Assembly: GCF_007565055.1 (NCBI RefSeq)
Contig: NC_044568.1
Coordinates: 45,030,156-45,094,155 of the forward strand
Source of the DNA: Rhinopithecus roxellana
Lineage: Eukaryota > Chordata > Mammalia > Primates > Cercopithecidae
Direction: 5' to 3'
DNA: 64,000 bases
Shown: one piece after another, positions 32,546-43,220 of the stretch
Layout: each line of letters begins with the position of its first letter
Position numbering within the stretch: the stretch's first letter is position 1
The notes under the pieces: generated by a model
Told to the model about the DNA's origin: nothing
The model's database searches: none
Seen by the model: only the letters and a program-made list of their open reading frames with translations
Program-made: the position numbers and the translations under genes

Positions 32546-33255
32546 ATTTTATCGAGCACTTAGCATACAATGGGCACGGGATTAATGATGGCAGCAGGAG
32601 TGCTTCCAAATAGACTCCTGGCTGGCAGGTTCTCAGGCTCTTTCTCGCTTTCTCTAATGATTCCAGGGAAATGTTGCGGTTTACTATGCAAATATTTTAC
32701 TGTGACTCTGTAATCTTAATATCACACCACCAAGTGGACTGCGACAAGACGAACACTGAACACTCCAATGTGGGAACTTTGTAATTGCTTGTTGATTCCT
32801 GGCAGATCTGCGGGAGCTGCAGGAGCAGCCAGCCGGCTTCTTGCTGCCCCGGGCACATTTCAGGAGGTGATGTCTTATTAGCTTTGCTCTGTAGGGAGGC
32901 TTCCTCTTATACAGTCAATTCCTGCTCAGCTGTGATGCTGTAAAGAAAGGGCCCACTTTTAAATAATCAATATGGAATTCAAGTGATTGAAAAGTGCATC
33001 TCTTCACTCCAGGGTTCCCATAGAGCAGAAGGAATTTTGAATTTGTGCTTAGGGGGGACCATTGAAGAATTGAGCCCAGCCAGGACCTACCCCTCTGCAT
33101 CCAGAGGCCAAGACCTTTGTCCTGATTCCTGCCACCTACAGGGCCATATTGGCTGCTTGCAAACTCTTCAGAGTTCATCTGGGATGTGCCTTTTTCCTGC
33201 TCAAAATGCCTTCTCTAGATCAAATCTAAATCCTTTGTGATGCAGATGAAATCCT
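32546..33255. other. Non-repetitive stretch, possible regulatory sequence
   Basis: 32640-32960 shows no repeat family I know. It contains an octamer-type 'tatgcaaat' (about 32685-32693) and balanced composition. No reading frame carries a recognisable domain. Confidence 0.35.
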
Positions 33256-33432
33256 TTGTTTAAATTTGTTTTTGTTTTTGTTTTTTAGAGATGGGGTCTC
33301 ACTCTGTCACCCAGGCTGGAGGGTAAGGGTGCAGTTGTAGCTCACTGCAGCCTCGACCACCTGGGCTCAAGTGATCCTCCCACCTCTGCCTCCCAAGTAG
33401 CTGGAACTACAAGTATGCATCACCATGTAACT
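33256..33432 (-). mobile_element. Alu left-monomer-like fragment
   Basis: 'gagatggggtctcactctgt', 'gtagctcactgcagcctcga' and 'gtagctggaactacaagt' show one old Alu arm in complement, ending without the usual terminus. Confidence 0.8.
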
Positions 33433-33436
33433 GGCC

Positions 33437-33985
33437 TAAGTCCAGCTGCTCACTGCTCAGAGGCTGAAAATATGAGAAGCCAGGTATGGTGAAAAGAAAG
33501 CAACTTTATTAATCAAATGCCAGCAGATGGGAGATAACCAGACTTCTACCTCAAATAAGCCATCTCAGTCTTCTGGGCTGAGTGAAGGGGTTTAACAAGG
33601 AAAAGTATGGGAAACACGTCAGAGTGGTACAAGAGGGTGGAGGTCTGCCTGTCTTGTTTCCACGTGTTATCTTGAGGAATCGACCATCTGGAGGTCCAGT
33701 TTGCATTGTCCTGACTCCAAGCCGGAAGTGGTGGGCTAGCTGTAACCCCCACTTAAGAGGGAGAATTCTGCAGCTGGGTCTCTCTGCCTCCTTTGTTTCA
33801 AAATTGGCCCCTGGAATTTCCAAGCAAGCACATAATTAGATAAGCGAGCGCGGTTCACGGAAGTGCCTGGTGGGAAAGGCAGAAACAAAGAGTTTCAAAG
33901 GATGTTTCCAGGCTGAAAGCGAAAAAGAAACACAAAAAAGTTGTAAAATGCATTTTGAGGCTGGGATACTCAGCGACAACCATGC
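33437..33985 (-). mobile_element. Solo retroviral LTR (ERV1-like, family not identified)
   Basis: On the minus strand an AATAAA signal (complement near 33506-33512) is followed by about 75 bp ending 'gagcagtgagcagctggact', an R/U5-like layout. That end resembles the LTR at 4745-5245. No internal retroviral region is attached. Short frames inside are not meaningful. Confidence 0.55.
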
Positions 33986-34360
33986 ACAGCTGATTGGTTT
34001 ACTCTTTTGTAGAGACAAGTTGAATCCAGTTTTCTCTGGGTCCTGAGAAGCCCTAAACACTGCCTCCAGTTGGTCATGCAGAGTAGATGTGGGGACATTG
34101 CAGGCCAGCATCCCAGCTTAGCTCTTCCGACCCACTTACTCAGTCTACCAAGGACAGATGTGGAGGGGTGACCTGCCAGCCTGACTGTCCCAGACCATGG
34201 GGAAGCATCTACTTTGAAGTCAAGCCTTTAAACCCAGTGTGGAGCACTCACCAGGAGTCACTGCTGTCTGGAGAGTGGAATTCCTGTGTGTAGACAGCAG
34301 CCTCCCTGGGCAGAATCAGAGTTCAAGTCTAGTTCTCAACCCGGTCCTCTTTTTTGCAGT
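33986..34360. other. Unassigned stretch
   Basis: No repeat or coding pattern is recognised between the solo LTR and the MLT1 provirus. Confidence 0.3.
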
Positions 34361-34697
34361 GTATTAGTTTGCCACGGCTGCCATAACAAAATACCACGTC
34401 TAGACTGGTTGGCTTAACCAAGAGAAATGTACTTTCTCACAGTCCTGGATGCAAGAAGTCCCCACACCCTACAAGTCTTAACCCATGCTGGCATGAACTC
34501 CACGGTCAAGGTGCCAGCAGGTTTAGTTTCTTCTGAAGCCTGTCTTGTTGGCTGGAAGATGCCCACCATTTCGATGTCTTCACATGGTTTTCACATGGTC
34601 TTTGCTCTGTGTGCACACATTCCAGGTGTCTCTGTGTGTGTCCAAAGTGCATCTTCTTACAAAGTCATTAGTTAGGTTGGATTAAAGCCTACGCTAG

Positions 34698-34992
34698 GCC
34701 AGGCGTGGTGGCTCACACCTGTAATCCCAGCACTTTGGGAGGCCGAGGCAGGCGGATCACGAGGTCAGGAGATTGAGACGATCCTGGCCAACGTGGTAAA
34801 ACTCCATCTCTACTAAAAATACAAAAATTAGCTGGGTGTGGTGGCACGTGCCTGTAATCCCAGCTACTCAGGAGGCTGAGCCAGGAGAATGGCTTGAACC
34901 CGGGAGGCGGAGGTTGCAGTGAGCCGAGATCACACCATTGCACTCCAGCCTGATGACAGAGTGAGACTCCATCTCAAAAAAAAAAAAAAAAG
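34698..34992 (+). mobile_element. Alu SINE in the MLT1 LTR
   Basis: A full-length Alu, from 'ggccaggcgtggtggctcac' to an A-tail at 34976-34991. Confidence 0.95.
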
Positions 34993-35286
34993 ACTTCATC
35001 TCCAAATACAGTCACTCTGAGGTACTGGAGTTAGGGCTTAAACATATACATTTTGGGGAAATGCAGTTCAACCCATGACACTCTGCCCTATGGACTCCCA
35101 AAATTCACATCCTTCTCACTTGCAAAATACATTCACCCTCATCCCCACACCTTACAAGTCTTAACCCCTGCTGGCATGAACTCTTAAGTTCCAAATCTTA
35201 TCTAAATCTCATCTAAATCAGGTGTGGCTGAGACTCAAGGTGTGATTCATTCTGAGGCAGAACTCCTCTCCAGCTGTGAACCTATT

Positions 35287-35940
35287 CTTTTTCATTTTTA
35301 TTTCAGATTTGGTGGGTACATGTGCAGGTTTGTTACAAGGGTATATGGCATGATGCTAAGGTTTGGGTTTCCATTGATCCCGTCACCCAGATAGTGAGCA
35401 TAGTATTCAATAGTTAGTTTCGTTTTGTTATTTTGTTTGTTTGTTGTTGTTGTTCTGTTTTTGAGACAGAGTCTTGCTCTGTCTCCGAGGCTGGAGTAGA
35501 GTGGCACCATCTCGGCTCACTGCAACCTCCACCTCCCAGGTTCAAGTGATTTTTGTGCTTCAGCCTCCTGAGTAGCTGGGATTACAGGTGTGAGCCACTG
35601 TGCCCAGCCCCAATAGTTAGTTCTTCAGCCCCTTCCCCACTTCCTCCTTCTCTTTTTGGGGGGTCCCTAGTGTCTATTGATCCCTAGCTTTATGTCCATG
35701 TGTACCCAAGGTATGGCTCCCACTCATAAGTGAGAACATGCGGTATTCAATTTTCTGTTTCTGTATTAATTCACTTCGAATAATGACCTCCAGTTGCATT
35801 CATGTTGCTGAAAAAGACACGATTTTGTTCTTTTTACGGCTGTGTTATTACTCCATGATGTGTATGTACCACATTTTATTTATCCAACCCACCACTGATA
35901 GAAACCTAGGTGGATTCCATGTCTTTCTATTGCGAATAGC
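35287..35940 (-). mobile_element. 5'-truncated L1 (PB/MA age) with 17-bp target duplication
   Basis: The 3'UTR ('gtgggtacatgtgcaggttt' in complement orientation) and ORF2 tail are present. 'ccagctgtgaacctatt' occurs perfectly at 35270-35286 and 35941-35957, defining the insertion exactly. A truncated Alu lies inside. Confidence 0.92.
35420..35610 (-). mobile_element. Internally deleted Alu with 12-bp target duplication
   Basis: It has the tail, 'gagacagagtcttgctctgt', and the terminus 'gtgagccactgtgcccagcc', but the middle is missing. 'caatagttagtt' flanks it at 35408-35419 and 35611-35622. Confidence 0.9.
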
Positions 35941-36261
35941 CCAGCTGTGAACCTATTAAACAAAAGAAGTGATCTGCTTCCAAAATACACTGGTGGCACA
36001 GGCATAGTATAGACATTCTGGTTCCAAAGGGGAAAAAGAAGCAGCAAGGTTCATGGGTCTCAGGCAAGGCTGGCCCAATGAAACCAGAGGTACCCCCCAG
36101 GTTACTGACAAGGAGACGGCCTTGCCCTTGTGCTAGTTCTTTCCTTTTCTTGAAGGGTAAGAACTGTTCTCATCGGGATAGCTCTAATGTCCTGTCCTAT
36201 AGAATCCCAGAAGTCTGACAGCCTTTCTTTCATCTCTGAGCCTCAGTCCTAGCTGGCAGCA

Positions 36262-36424
36262 TTTCTGTTCCTGCATTAATTCACTTAGAACAATGGCCTC
36301 TAGCTGCTGCATTCATATTGCTGAAAAATACATGATTTGGGTTTTTTTTAATGGTTGTATAGTATTCCATGGGGTATACGTACCGCATTTTATGTATCCA
36401 ATCCACCATTGATGGGTACCTAGG
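36262..36424 (-). mobile_element. L1 ORF2-tail fragment, second copy
   Basis: It is homologous to 35752-35927 ('attaattcacttagaacaat', 'gtagtattccatggggta', 'tgatgggtacctagg') but has no L1 3'UTR. No target duplication is recognised. Confidence 0.75.
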
Positions 36425-37435
36425 CTGAGATGGTCATGAGATCCTTGCGTGACACCCACAGTCTCTTTTTCATGTGATTGTCCAGTCACACCCTTGGGAT
36501 TCTCCCCAGAACAAGCTTTCTCACTTTCTGCAATATGGATAGACTGAGAAATTTCCCAATTTTTACGCTTTGGTTCTGTGTTGCTTAACACTTTCTTCTT
36601 CGATTCTCTCTCATTGCATTTTGCTGTAAGCAATCAGGAGAAAGCCGGGTGCACCTTCAATACTGTGCTTCAACAGTTTCCGTTTCTGAACTCTCCTCTG
36701 CCAGATATCCAAGTGCTTCACTCACAGGACTCACCTTCTGCAAAACACTAGAACACAATTCAGCCAACCTCTTTGCCACTTATAATAAGGATCTCTTTCT
36801 CTCCAGTGTCCAATAGCATGTTCTTTATTTCCATCCACAGCCTCACAGAAGCAACTTTAACACGCGTATTTCTCTCATGAGTCTCTTCAACGGGATCTAG
36901 GCTTTTTTTCTGTAACACGTGCTTCACAGCTCTTCCAGCCTCTAGCTAATATTCAACGCCAAAGGCATTTCCACATTTTTAGGTACTTGTTACATCAGCA
37001 CCCCACTTCTCCGTACCAAAATCTGCATTCGTTTCCCAGGGCTGCCCTAACAAAATACCACAGGTTGGATGGCTTCAACAGGGGGCATTTGTTTCCTCAC
37101 AGTTCTGGAACATAGAAGTCCATGATCAAGGTATTGGCTGGTTTCGTTTCTCCGGAGGCCTCTCTCCTTGGCTTACAGATGGACACCTTCTTGCTGTGTC
37201 CCCATGTGGCCTTTCCTCTGTGTCTGCATTCGTGGTATTTCTGTGCGTCCACATTTCCCCTTTTCAGAAGGACACCAGTCAGATGGAACAAGGGCCCACC
37301 TCAAACAGCTCACTTTCATTTAATCCCCTCTTTAAAGGCCTCGTCACCAAATACAGTCACACTCTGAGGTGCTGGGAGTTAGGACTTCAACATATTAATT
37401 TCGGGTTTGGGGAGAGGGGACACAAGACCATAATA

Positions 37436-38280
37436 ATCAGAAAGAGCTATTTTTTCTCTCTCTCTTTCGTTCTCTCCCCTGTCACCCCCCTTTTTCAGAC
37501 TCTCTCTCTTTCAACATCATCTGTAAAATAAGGGGATATAGAGTCATGTACTAAAGACTGACCATGTCTCTATGATGCAGTAAGGATACCTGTTTATCCC
37601 TACATTAAGGCCAGAGTTGCAGCTCAGAACAGCCAAGAAGGAAGGCGCAGAATGGAACGAGAAAGCTGTGAAATTATCTTTAGTTCTCTGACCACATAAT
37701 TCTTTCCTCCCCGGATGCATTATTCTTTCTGTCATTTAATAAAGTGACTCCAAGATTATGAGAGAAGGAAAATCACCACCTCATGTCCTTTGTGCTCCCT
37801 GAGGGATTATGGGATTTTGCATAATTAAATATGAGCCATGTAATTTCCCACCTGCTCACCTCCATTGTATGTTGTATTTTGCCCCCTCACAATGTCTCAG
37901 CTCCTATTTCAAGTGGAAAATGTGATTCACTGTGACAAAAATGCTTCCTCCTTCACTCCCCCCCTGTGGCTCCCCCCACCCCCGTTCTCTGCGTAGCTCC
38001 TCCCGCTTCCTCAGCCCACATCTTGCTGCCAGTCTCTGCTTCTCAGCCCACATACTCCAAAACCTGTCTCAGAATGCAAGCTGGTGTACCAGAAGCCTTC
38101 CACGCTGCTCAGAATGAGGACTGGGCAAGTGGGGGAGCAGGCTGCTCAGGATCCATGTCTGGCTCGGCAAAATATCTCACCCTTCCGGGCCTCTGATCAT
38201 TCATCTGCAGAAAGGGTTAAGCTTAAATTATTTTCTTGACTGGTTCACATGGAGGTATAAAGAGTCCTGTTACTGCCCAG
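37436..38280. other. Unassigned stretch
   Basis: A CT-rich run lies near 37455-37520. The remainder shows no repeat or coding signal that I recognise. Confidence 0.3.
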
Positions 38281-38400
38281 GCTATAAAGTGCTTTACAAA
38301 CTATAAAGTACTATACAAATATCATTCCTGTCAGTTTATAAAGTGCCTTGCAAACTATAAAGTGATATACAAATACTGTTCTTATCAATGTGCTTTGGAA
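38281..38400. repeat. Tandem pair of 'ataaagtgc' units (MIR-like)
   Basis: Two units of 54 bp start at 38284 and 38338. Each contains 'ataaagtgc[ct]tt[ag]caaactataaagt' and 'atacaaat'. The wording resembles the MIR 3' end, so it may be a duplicated MIR fragment. Confidence 0.6.
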
Positions 38401-38942
38401 GAAGCTGGCTCCACAGTCACAGGCAGCAGTTCTAAGGGGCAACAGGGACACACAGGAACTCAGTTGATGCCAGGGGTGCCGGGCCTCTGTACTTTCAAAG
38501 ACATGCTGTTCTGCTCCTAGGTATCGCTTGGGGCTACCAGAACATTCCTAAACAATAACCATCCCGCTGCAGATGGTGCGAGAAGGGACATCACAGAGCA
38601 TTTCACACAGGGTCCTACAGGCTGATGCCTTTGGGGTTCAGGCAAGAGGAGGAAAGGAATGAAGCAGGCCAGATGTTTGCAAGAAAATAGGAAGTTGGAG
38701 GAACGTAGGAATTTGAGATTTTCTTTCATATTCTTTGTCTTTAAAAAAAAAAATGAGCATGCTAAGGAATGTACCTTACAGGCAGAATCCAGCCCAGGGG
38801 AATGCAGTTAACACTGTGAATTCTGCTCCTATAACAGACGCCTGTGCTCTGTTCACGGCCCCTCAGGCCTACTTGAGGGTGGCGGCAGATGGTTCCCATA
38901 AGGGGAATGGTTTCCTATGTCTCTGCCTGAGAAATGTCCCTG
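38401..38942. other. Unassigned stretch
   Basis: No repeat or coding pattern is recognised. A short A-run lies at 38742-38753. Confidence 0.3.
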
Positions 38943-39351
38943 TGATATGGATTGGATGTGTGTCCCCTCCAAACCTCCAATGTTGGAGGTGGGGCCTGGT
39001 GGGATTCCTCATGAATGGCTTGATGTCCTCCTCATCTGTAGTAATGACTGGGGTCTCACTCTGTTAATTCACACAAAAGCTGCTTGTTTAAAAGAGCCTG
39101 GCCTCTCCTCCCCTCTCTCTTGCTCCCTCTCTTAATATGTGACACGCCTGCTCCCCCTCTGCCTTTCACCATGAGTAAAAGCTTCCTGAGGGCTCACCAG
39201 AAGCTGAGCAGATGCTGGTGCCATGCCTGTACAGTCTGCATAACCGTGAGCCAAATAAATCTCTTTTCCTTATAAATTACCCAGCCTTGGGTATTCCTCA
39301 ATAATACTTTGGGTAATTGTTTTTACGCTGAATGCAAAACAAACCAACACA
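38943..39351 (+). mobile_element. MST-type MaLR solo LTR
   Basis: 'gatatggattggatgtgtgt', 'ttggaggtggggcctggtgg' and 'gagccaaataaatctctttt' (AATAAA), ending 'aatgcaaaacaaaccaacac', match an MSTC-like LTR in sense orientation. Confidence 0.8.
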
Positions 39352-39615
39352 CTCTGGCAAGTCAAAATGCTCATCTCATACCTGGAGTAGGCTGGATGTG
39401 CCTGAGTGTTAATGTCCCTGAAGTGAACCCCAGCCAATGGGGATGAAGGCTTAGTGGATAAACACTCCAGCTCCCTCAGCCTGAAAGGGGTCAGTTCCCT
39501 CAGAGGGTCCACTGCAGTAGTGAGCTCACAAATGCACCCTTGACTGGCTTCTTGTCCTTCCCTGTCTAGATTCCCTACTTCCTGTGGTGTTTTCTGAGAT
39601 CAGTCAAATGAACTA

Positions 39616-40444
39616 CAGTTGACCCTGGAACAACATGGGGGCTACAGGTGGTGAGCCCCTGCAATGTCAAAGACTCACATATAACCCTTGACTCCCCAAA
39701 AACTTAACTACTAATAGCCTACAGTTGACCGGAAGCCTTACCAATAACATAAGCAGTTGATTAACACATGTTTTGTATTATACATATGTTCTAGGTATTC
39801 TGTACTTTATTCTTACAATAAAGTAAGCTAGGGGAAAAAAAATATCAAGAAAGTCATAAGGATCCAGGCATGGTAGCTCATGTCTATAATCCCAGAGCTT
39901 TGGGAGGCTGAGACAGAAGGATTGCTTGAGACCAGGAGTTTGAGACCAGCCTGGGCAACACAGTGAGATCCCATCTCTACAATAAATTTAAAAAATAACC
40001 AGGTATGGTGGCACACGCCTATAGTCCCAACTATGGGGGGATGCTGAGGCAGGAAGACTGCTTGAGCCTAGAGTTCAAGGCTGCACTGAGCTGTGATCCT
40101 GCCATTGAACTCCAGCCTGGGCAACAGAGTGAGACCCTGTCTCTAAAAAACATAAAAACAGTAAAATAAAGAAAATCCTAAGGAAGAGAAAAATATATTT
40201 CTTATTCATTGAGTGGAAGTGGATCATCATAAAAGTCTTCATCCTTGTCTTCTAGTTGAGTAGGCTGATGGGGAAAAGAAAGAGGGGTGGCTTTGCTGTC
40301 TCAGGAATGACAGTGGTAAAAGAGTAGGGGAGGTGGAAGGGGAGGCAGGAAAGGCAGGCACACTCGGTTTAACTTTGATGGAAAAAGAATCTCCATGTAA
40401 GTGGACCCGTGCAGTTCAAATCTGTGTTGTTTCAGGGTCAACTG
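39616..40444. mobile_element. Tigger2-like pogo DNA transposon (non-autonomous)
   Basis: The terminal inverted repeats are 'cagttgaccctggaacaac' and 'gttgtttcagggtcaactg'. TA target duplications lie at 39614-39615 and 40445-40446. The interior contains 'cctacagttgaccggaagcc', typical of Tigger2-type elements. An AluJ interrupts it. No transposase frame is present. Confidence 0.85.
39863..40166 (+). mobile_element. AluJ SINE inside Tigger2
   Basis: A full-length but diverged Alu. Flanks 'aagaaagtcataagg' and 'aagaaaatcctaagg' are a diverged target duplication. Confidence 0.9.
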
Positions 40445-41994
40445 TACTTGCATACAAATCCTTGACCAGAATTTGCTTCTGGGGTGACCCGAACTAAGAC
40501 AGCCCCTATTCAGTGTTCTGAAAATAGTCTCTTCAGTACCCATGAGAGCCAATTAGGCTGTTTCAACATCCATATCTTCAGTGATGAGAAGTCTACTACC
40601 TTGTGAGTTAGTCCACTCCATCCCTAGACAACTTTGATCATGACAACTTAAATTTTAAAACTCTTCCTTCTAACGAACAGTAAGGTATTTTTTCTCCCTC
40701 TGGAGTCATTCATCTGTTCTCAAATGACATTATGTGAAATGATTTTACCTTTTCAGTCCCTCATGCTGGTCAACAGCTGTTTTTCAGGATGATATTCAGA
40801 GCCAAATACAAAATGCATTATGGCTTGCTCAGAGTAGAGTTGCAATAGTAGCCTGGTGCTCTGCCTATTCCTGGGTCTATATCTCTGTTTAATGTAACCT
40901 GAGGTTTTGTTCTAGTACTAGTTCACTCTGAGAATATGGAAGATCTTATCCCTTAACAGAGAGACCCTGGCCACAACGTGGGAGTCTTTGAATGTGGAGC
41001 CCATCGTAGGTTGACAGAACCAGACTAGCTCTGAATGCCCAGCATACATGACGCTCTCAGCGGAGAGAAAAAAAGTAAGTGATGATTGTGGATGAAGACA
41101 AGATGTAGCACCAGGACATAGAATTTGGCCTTGGGGAAGACCAGTAGACCAAGGTGAGATGTGTTCATCAAATTATTTCAATTGCATTTGAAGCCCAACT
41201 CAAGGAGGCTTGAGCAATATATAGGGCAAAGTAGCTCATGACTGTGAAAAGTTCATGGTTAGATCAAGTTGCCAGTGCTACAGGACCCAGGTGTTCCAAT
41301 TATGTCATGGGGAATACAAGTGTCCTCATCACACCATCTGATTCCCCATGTAGATTTTATTCTCAGACAAGCTCTCATCAGCTGGTTGCATAGATGGTCT
41401 CCAGAAGATGCAGGCTTACATCCTCCCTGCATCTGTATGCCAGGGTAAGCAAGAAGTCTCTTTCCCAAACAAACCAGTAAATGTTGTTGGTTTCATTCTT
41501 ATTTCACAAGCCTGTGTCACTTACACAGCTGGGAGCTCCCAACTTGGAGCACTTGCTCTGAGATGCTCCAAGTTAAGAGCTCCCAACCATAAGTGACCTT
41601 ATCTGCCCTAGGGAGGTGATCAGAAACTAAAAACACAGACACTTACGTTTCCAACCTCTCTTGCAGCTACAATCTGGCCACGTGATTCCATTCTGTCCAA
41701 TGGGAGACAACAGGAAATTGGCCAAACATGTGGACTAAGAGTAGAGGAAAGATGGTTTCCCCAAAGGAAGATTGGAATTCTATTACCAACGGGAGGGAGA
41801 AAACACCCAATGTGTCTACTCTGGAAAGCCTAGAATTCTTTTACACAGCAGACAATCACAGTGTCCAACATGGTTGGTTTCCCAAGGTAGATCAGGGCAG
41901 CAGGGATTTCAAGAGTAGCTGAGACAATGGGTTTTCCATGGTTGCAGAGTCCAGCACCCTTGGTAAGTGTTAGCAGGATGACGACTTCAGTGAT
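40445..41994. other. Mostly unassigned; possible CR1/L3-like remnant
   Basis: 40580-41050 has wording such as 'ttcttcctttctaacgaaca'-like and 'ggtctatatctctgtttaat' that loosely recalls the old repeat at 13360/19701, but I cannot align it by eye. 41640-41720 resembles 43885-43965 ('tctcttgcagcta..atctggccac'), probably a shared old LTR block. Confidence 0.25.
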
Positions 41995-42200
41995 GCTGAT
42001 GGTAAAGAATTATTTTGCATTTACTATGGGAAAGGCATGGTGCTTTATATGAATTATCCCAGTTGCCTTCATAACACTCCCATAATTGCCATTAGCTCCA
42101 TTTTATATATGAAGAAATACAGGTTTAAAAGTGTAATGAACTTGTGCCCAAGATTGCACAACCAGTGACAGAATCAGGATCTGAATGCAGGCAGTAACCT
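41995..42200 (-). repeat. MIR SINE
   Basis: 'ccattttatatatgaagaaa', 'cttgtgcccaagattgcaca' and 'gacagaatcaggatctgaat' follow the MIR core in complement. Confidence 0.75.
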
Positions 42201-42204
42201 AGAG

Positions 42205-42715
42205 CTGCAGTGCTCAACATTCTCTGTGCATTAGAATTATCTGGAGAAACCACTAAAAATAGCCATGGCAGGGCTGGGCATGGTGACTCACGCCTATAAT
42301 TCCAGAACTTTGGGAAGCCGAGGTGAGCAGATCACTTGAGGCCACTTGAGTTCAAGACCAGCCTGGCCAACATGGTGAAATCCCATATTTACTAAAACTA
42401 CAAAAATTAGCCAGGCATGGTGGCATATGCCTGTAAACTCAGCTACACAAGAGGCTGAGGCAGGAGAGTCACCTGAACCATGGAGGCAGAGGTTGCAGTG
42501 AGCCAAGATTGCAACACTGCACTCCAGCCTGGGTGACAGAATGAGACCCTGTCTCAAGAAAAAAAAAAAATAGCCATAGCAGGTTGCAACCTAGATTAGA
42601 ATCTCTGGGAGTGGGACTCAGGCATCAATAATTTTTAAAACCCATCCACTCACTACCACTCAACCACCAACAATGATTTCAATGTGCAACCACAACCAAG
42701 AACTGCTGGTCTAGA
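42205..42715 (+). mobile_element. MER5-like hAT-Charlie MITE split by Alu
   Basis: 'agtgctcaacattctctgtg', 'cattagaattatctggaga', then beyond the Alu 'ttagaatctctgggagtggg', 'caggcatcaataattttt' and 'caaccaagaactgctggt'. Both halves are in the MER5 order. Confidence 0.6.
42271..42570 (+). mobile_element. Alu SINE
   Basis: A full-length Alu inside the MER5-like element. 'aaaatagccatggcag' and 'aaaatagccatagcag' form the target duplication. Confidence 0.93.
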
Positions 42716-42861
42716 AGCTGTACTTCTAATCACCCCGCAGGGGAGGGGTTCTCACTGGGAAAAGCTGGCAGGTTAGGAAGGCTGGTGAATCTAGGCCCGA
42801 ACCAAGAACTGGAGTAATTTATTGCCCTGTGTAATAGATGTCTGGGTAGACTTTGGTAACC

Positions 42862-43220
42862 AGAAGTCTATAACGCGGGGCAATAAATTTCTGTACTTTT
42901 TAAGCCAGTTCAAGTCAATGTTTCTGTTACCTACTAACAAGAGCATCTTATCCGATATAGATGGTCTCTGACATGGTGCTGCCTCCATATCCAACCTCTG
43001 GACCTGGTTCAGATATGGAATCACAGAATCATAGAATGATAGAAGTCAGAGAGCCAATCTTGTCCCCATTACATACGACAAAGATGCAGGCCCAGAGATG
43101 GGAAGGAACTTGCCCCAGGACACACAGCTAGTAGGGTGCAAAGCCATAAGGCACATCCATGTTTTGTTTGACTCTTAAAACCTTCTTTCCTTGAACCCCC
43201 ACTCTCAACATCCAGGCATA
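42862..43220 (+). repeat. Local duplication, copy A
   Basis: The block 'ggcaataaatttctgtact ... agatggtctctgacatgg ... ttcctt gaaccc' recurs at 44669-45343. It includes a MIR fragment (43060-43145, complement) at the same offset in both copies. Similarity is roughly 80-85% by eye. Confidence 0.8.

Larger units (their letters stand above)
34362..37435 (-). mobile_element. MLT1-type MaLR provirus with both LTRs
   Basis: Two antisense MLT1 LTRs (34362-35088 and 37020-37435) bracket an internal region (35089-37019). LTR phrases shared by both are 'aacaaaataccac', 'cacagt[ct]ctgga', 'accaaatacagtcac' and 'gagttagg.cttaa/caacat'. The internal start 'actctgccctatggactccc' and end 'cagcaccccacttctc' fit MaLR internal ends. 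Later insertions are an Alu (34698-34992), an L1 (35287-35940) holding an Alu (35420-35610), and an L1 piece (36262-36424). No gag-like frame remains. Confidence 0.75.

Noticed and set aside
37930..38120. CpG island or promoter
   Set aside because: The segment is C-rich but has few CpG dinucleotides and no start-site features.
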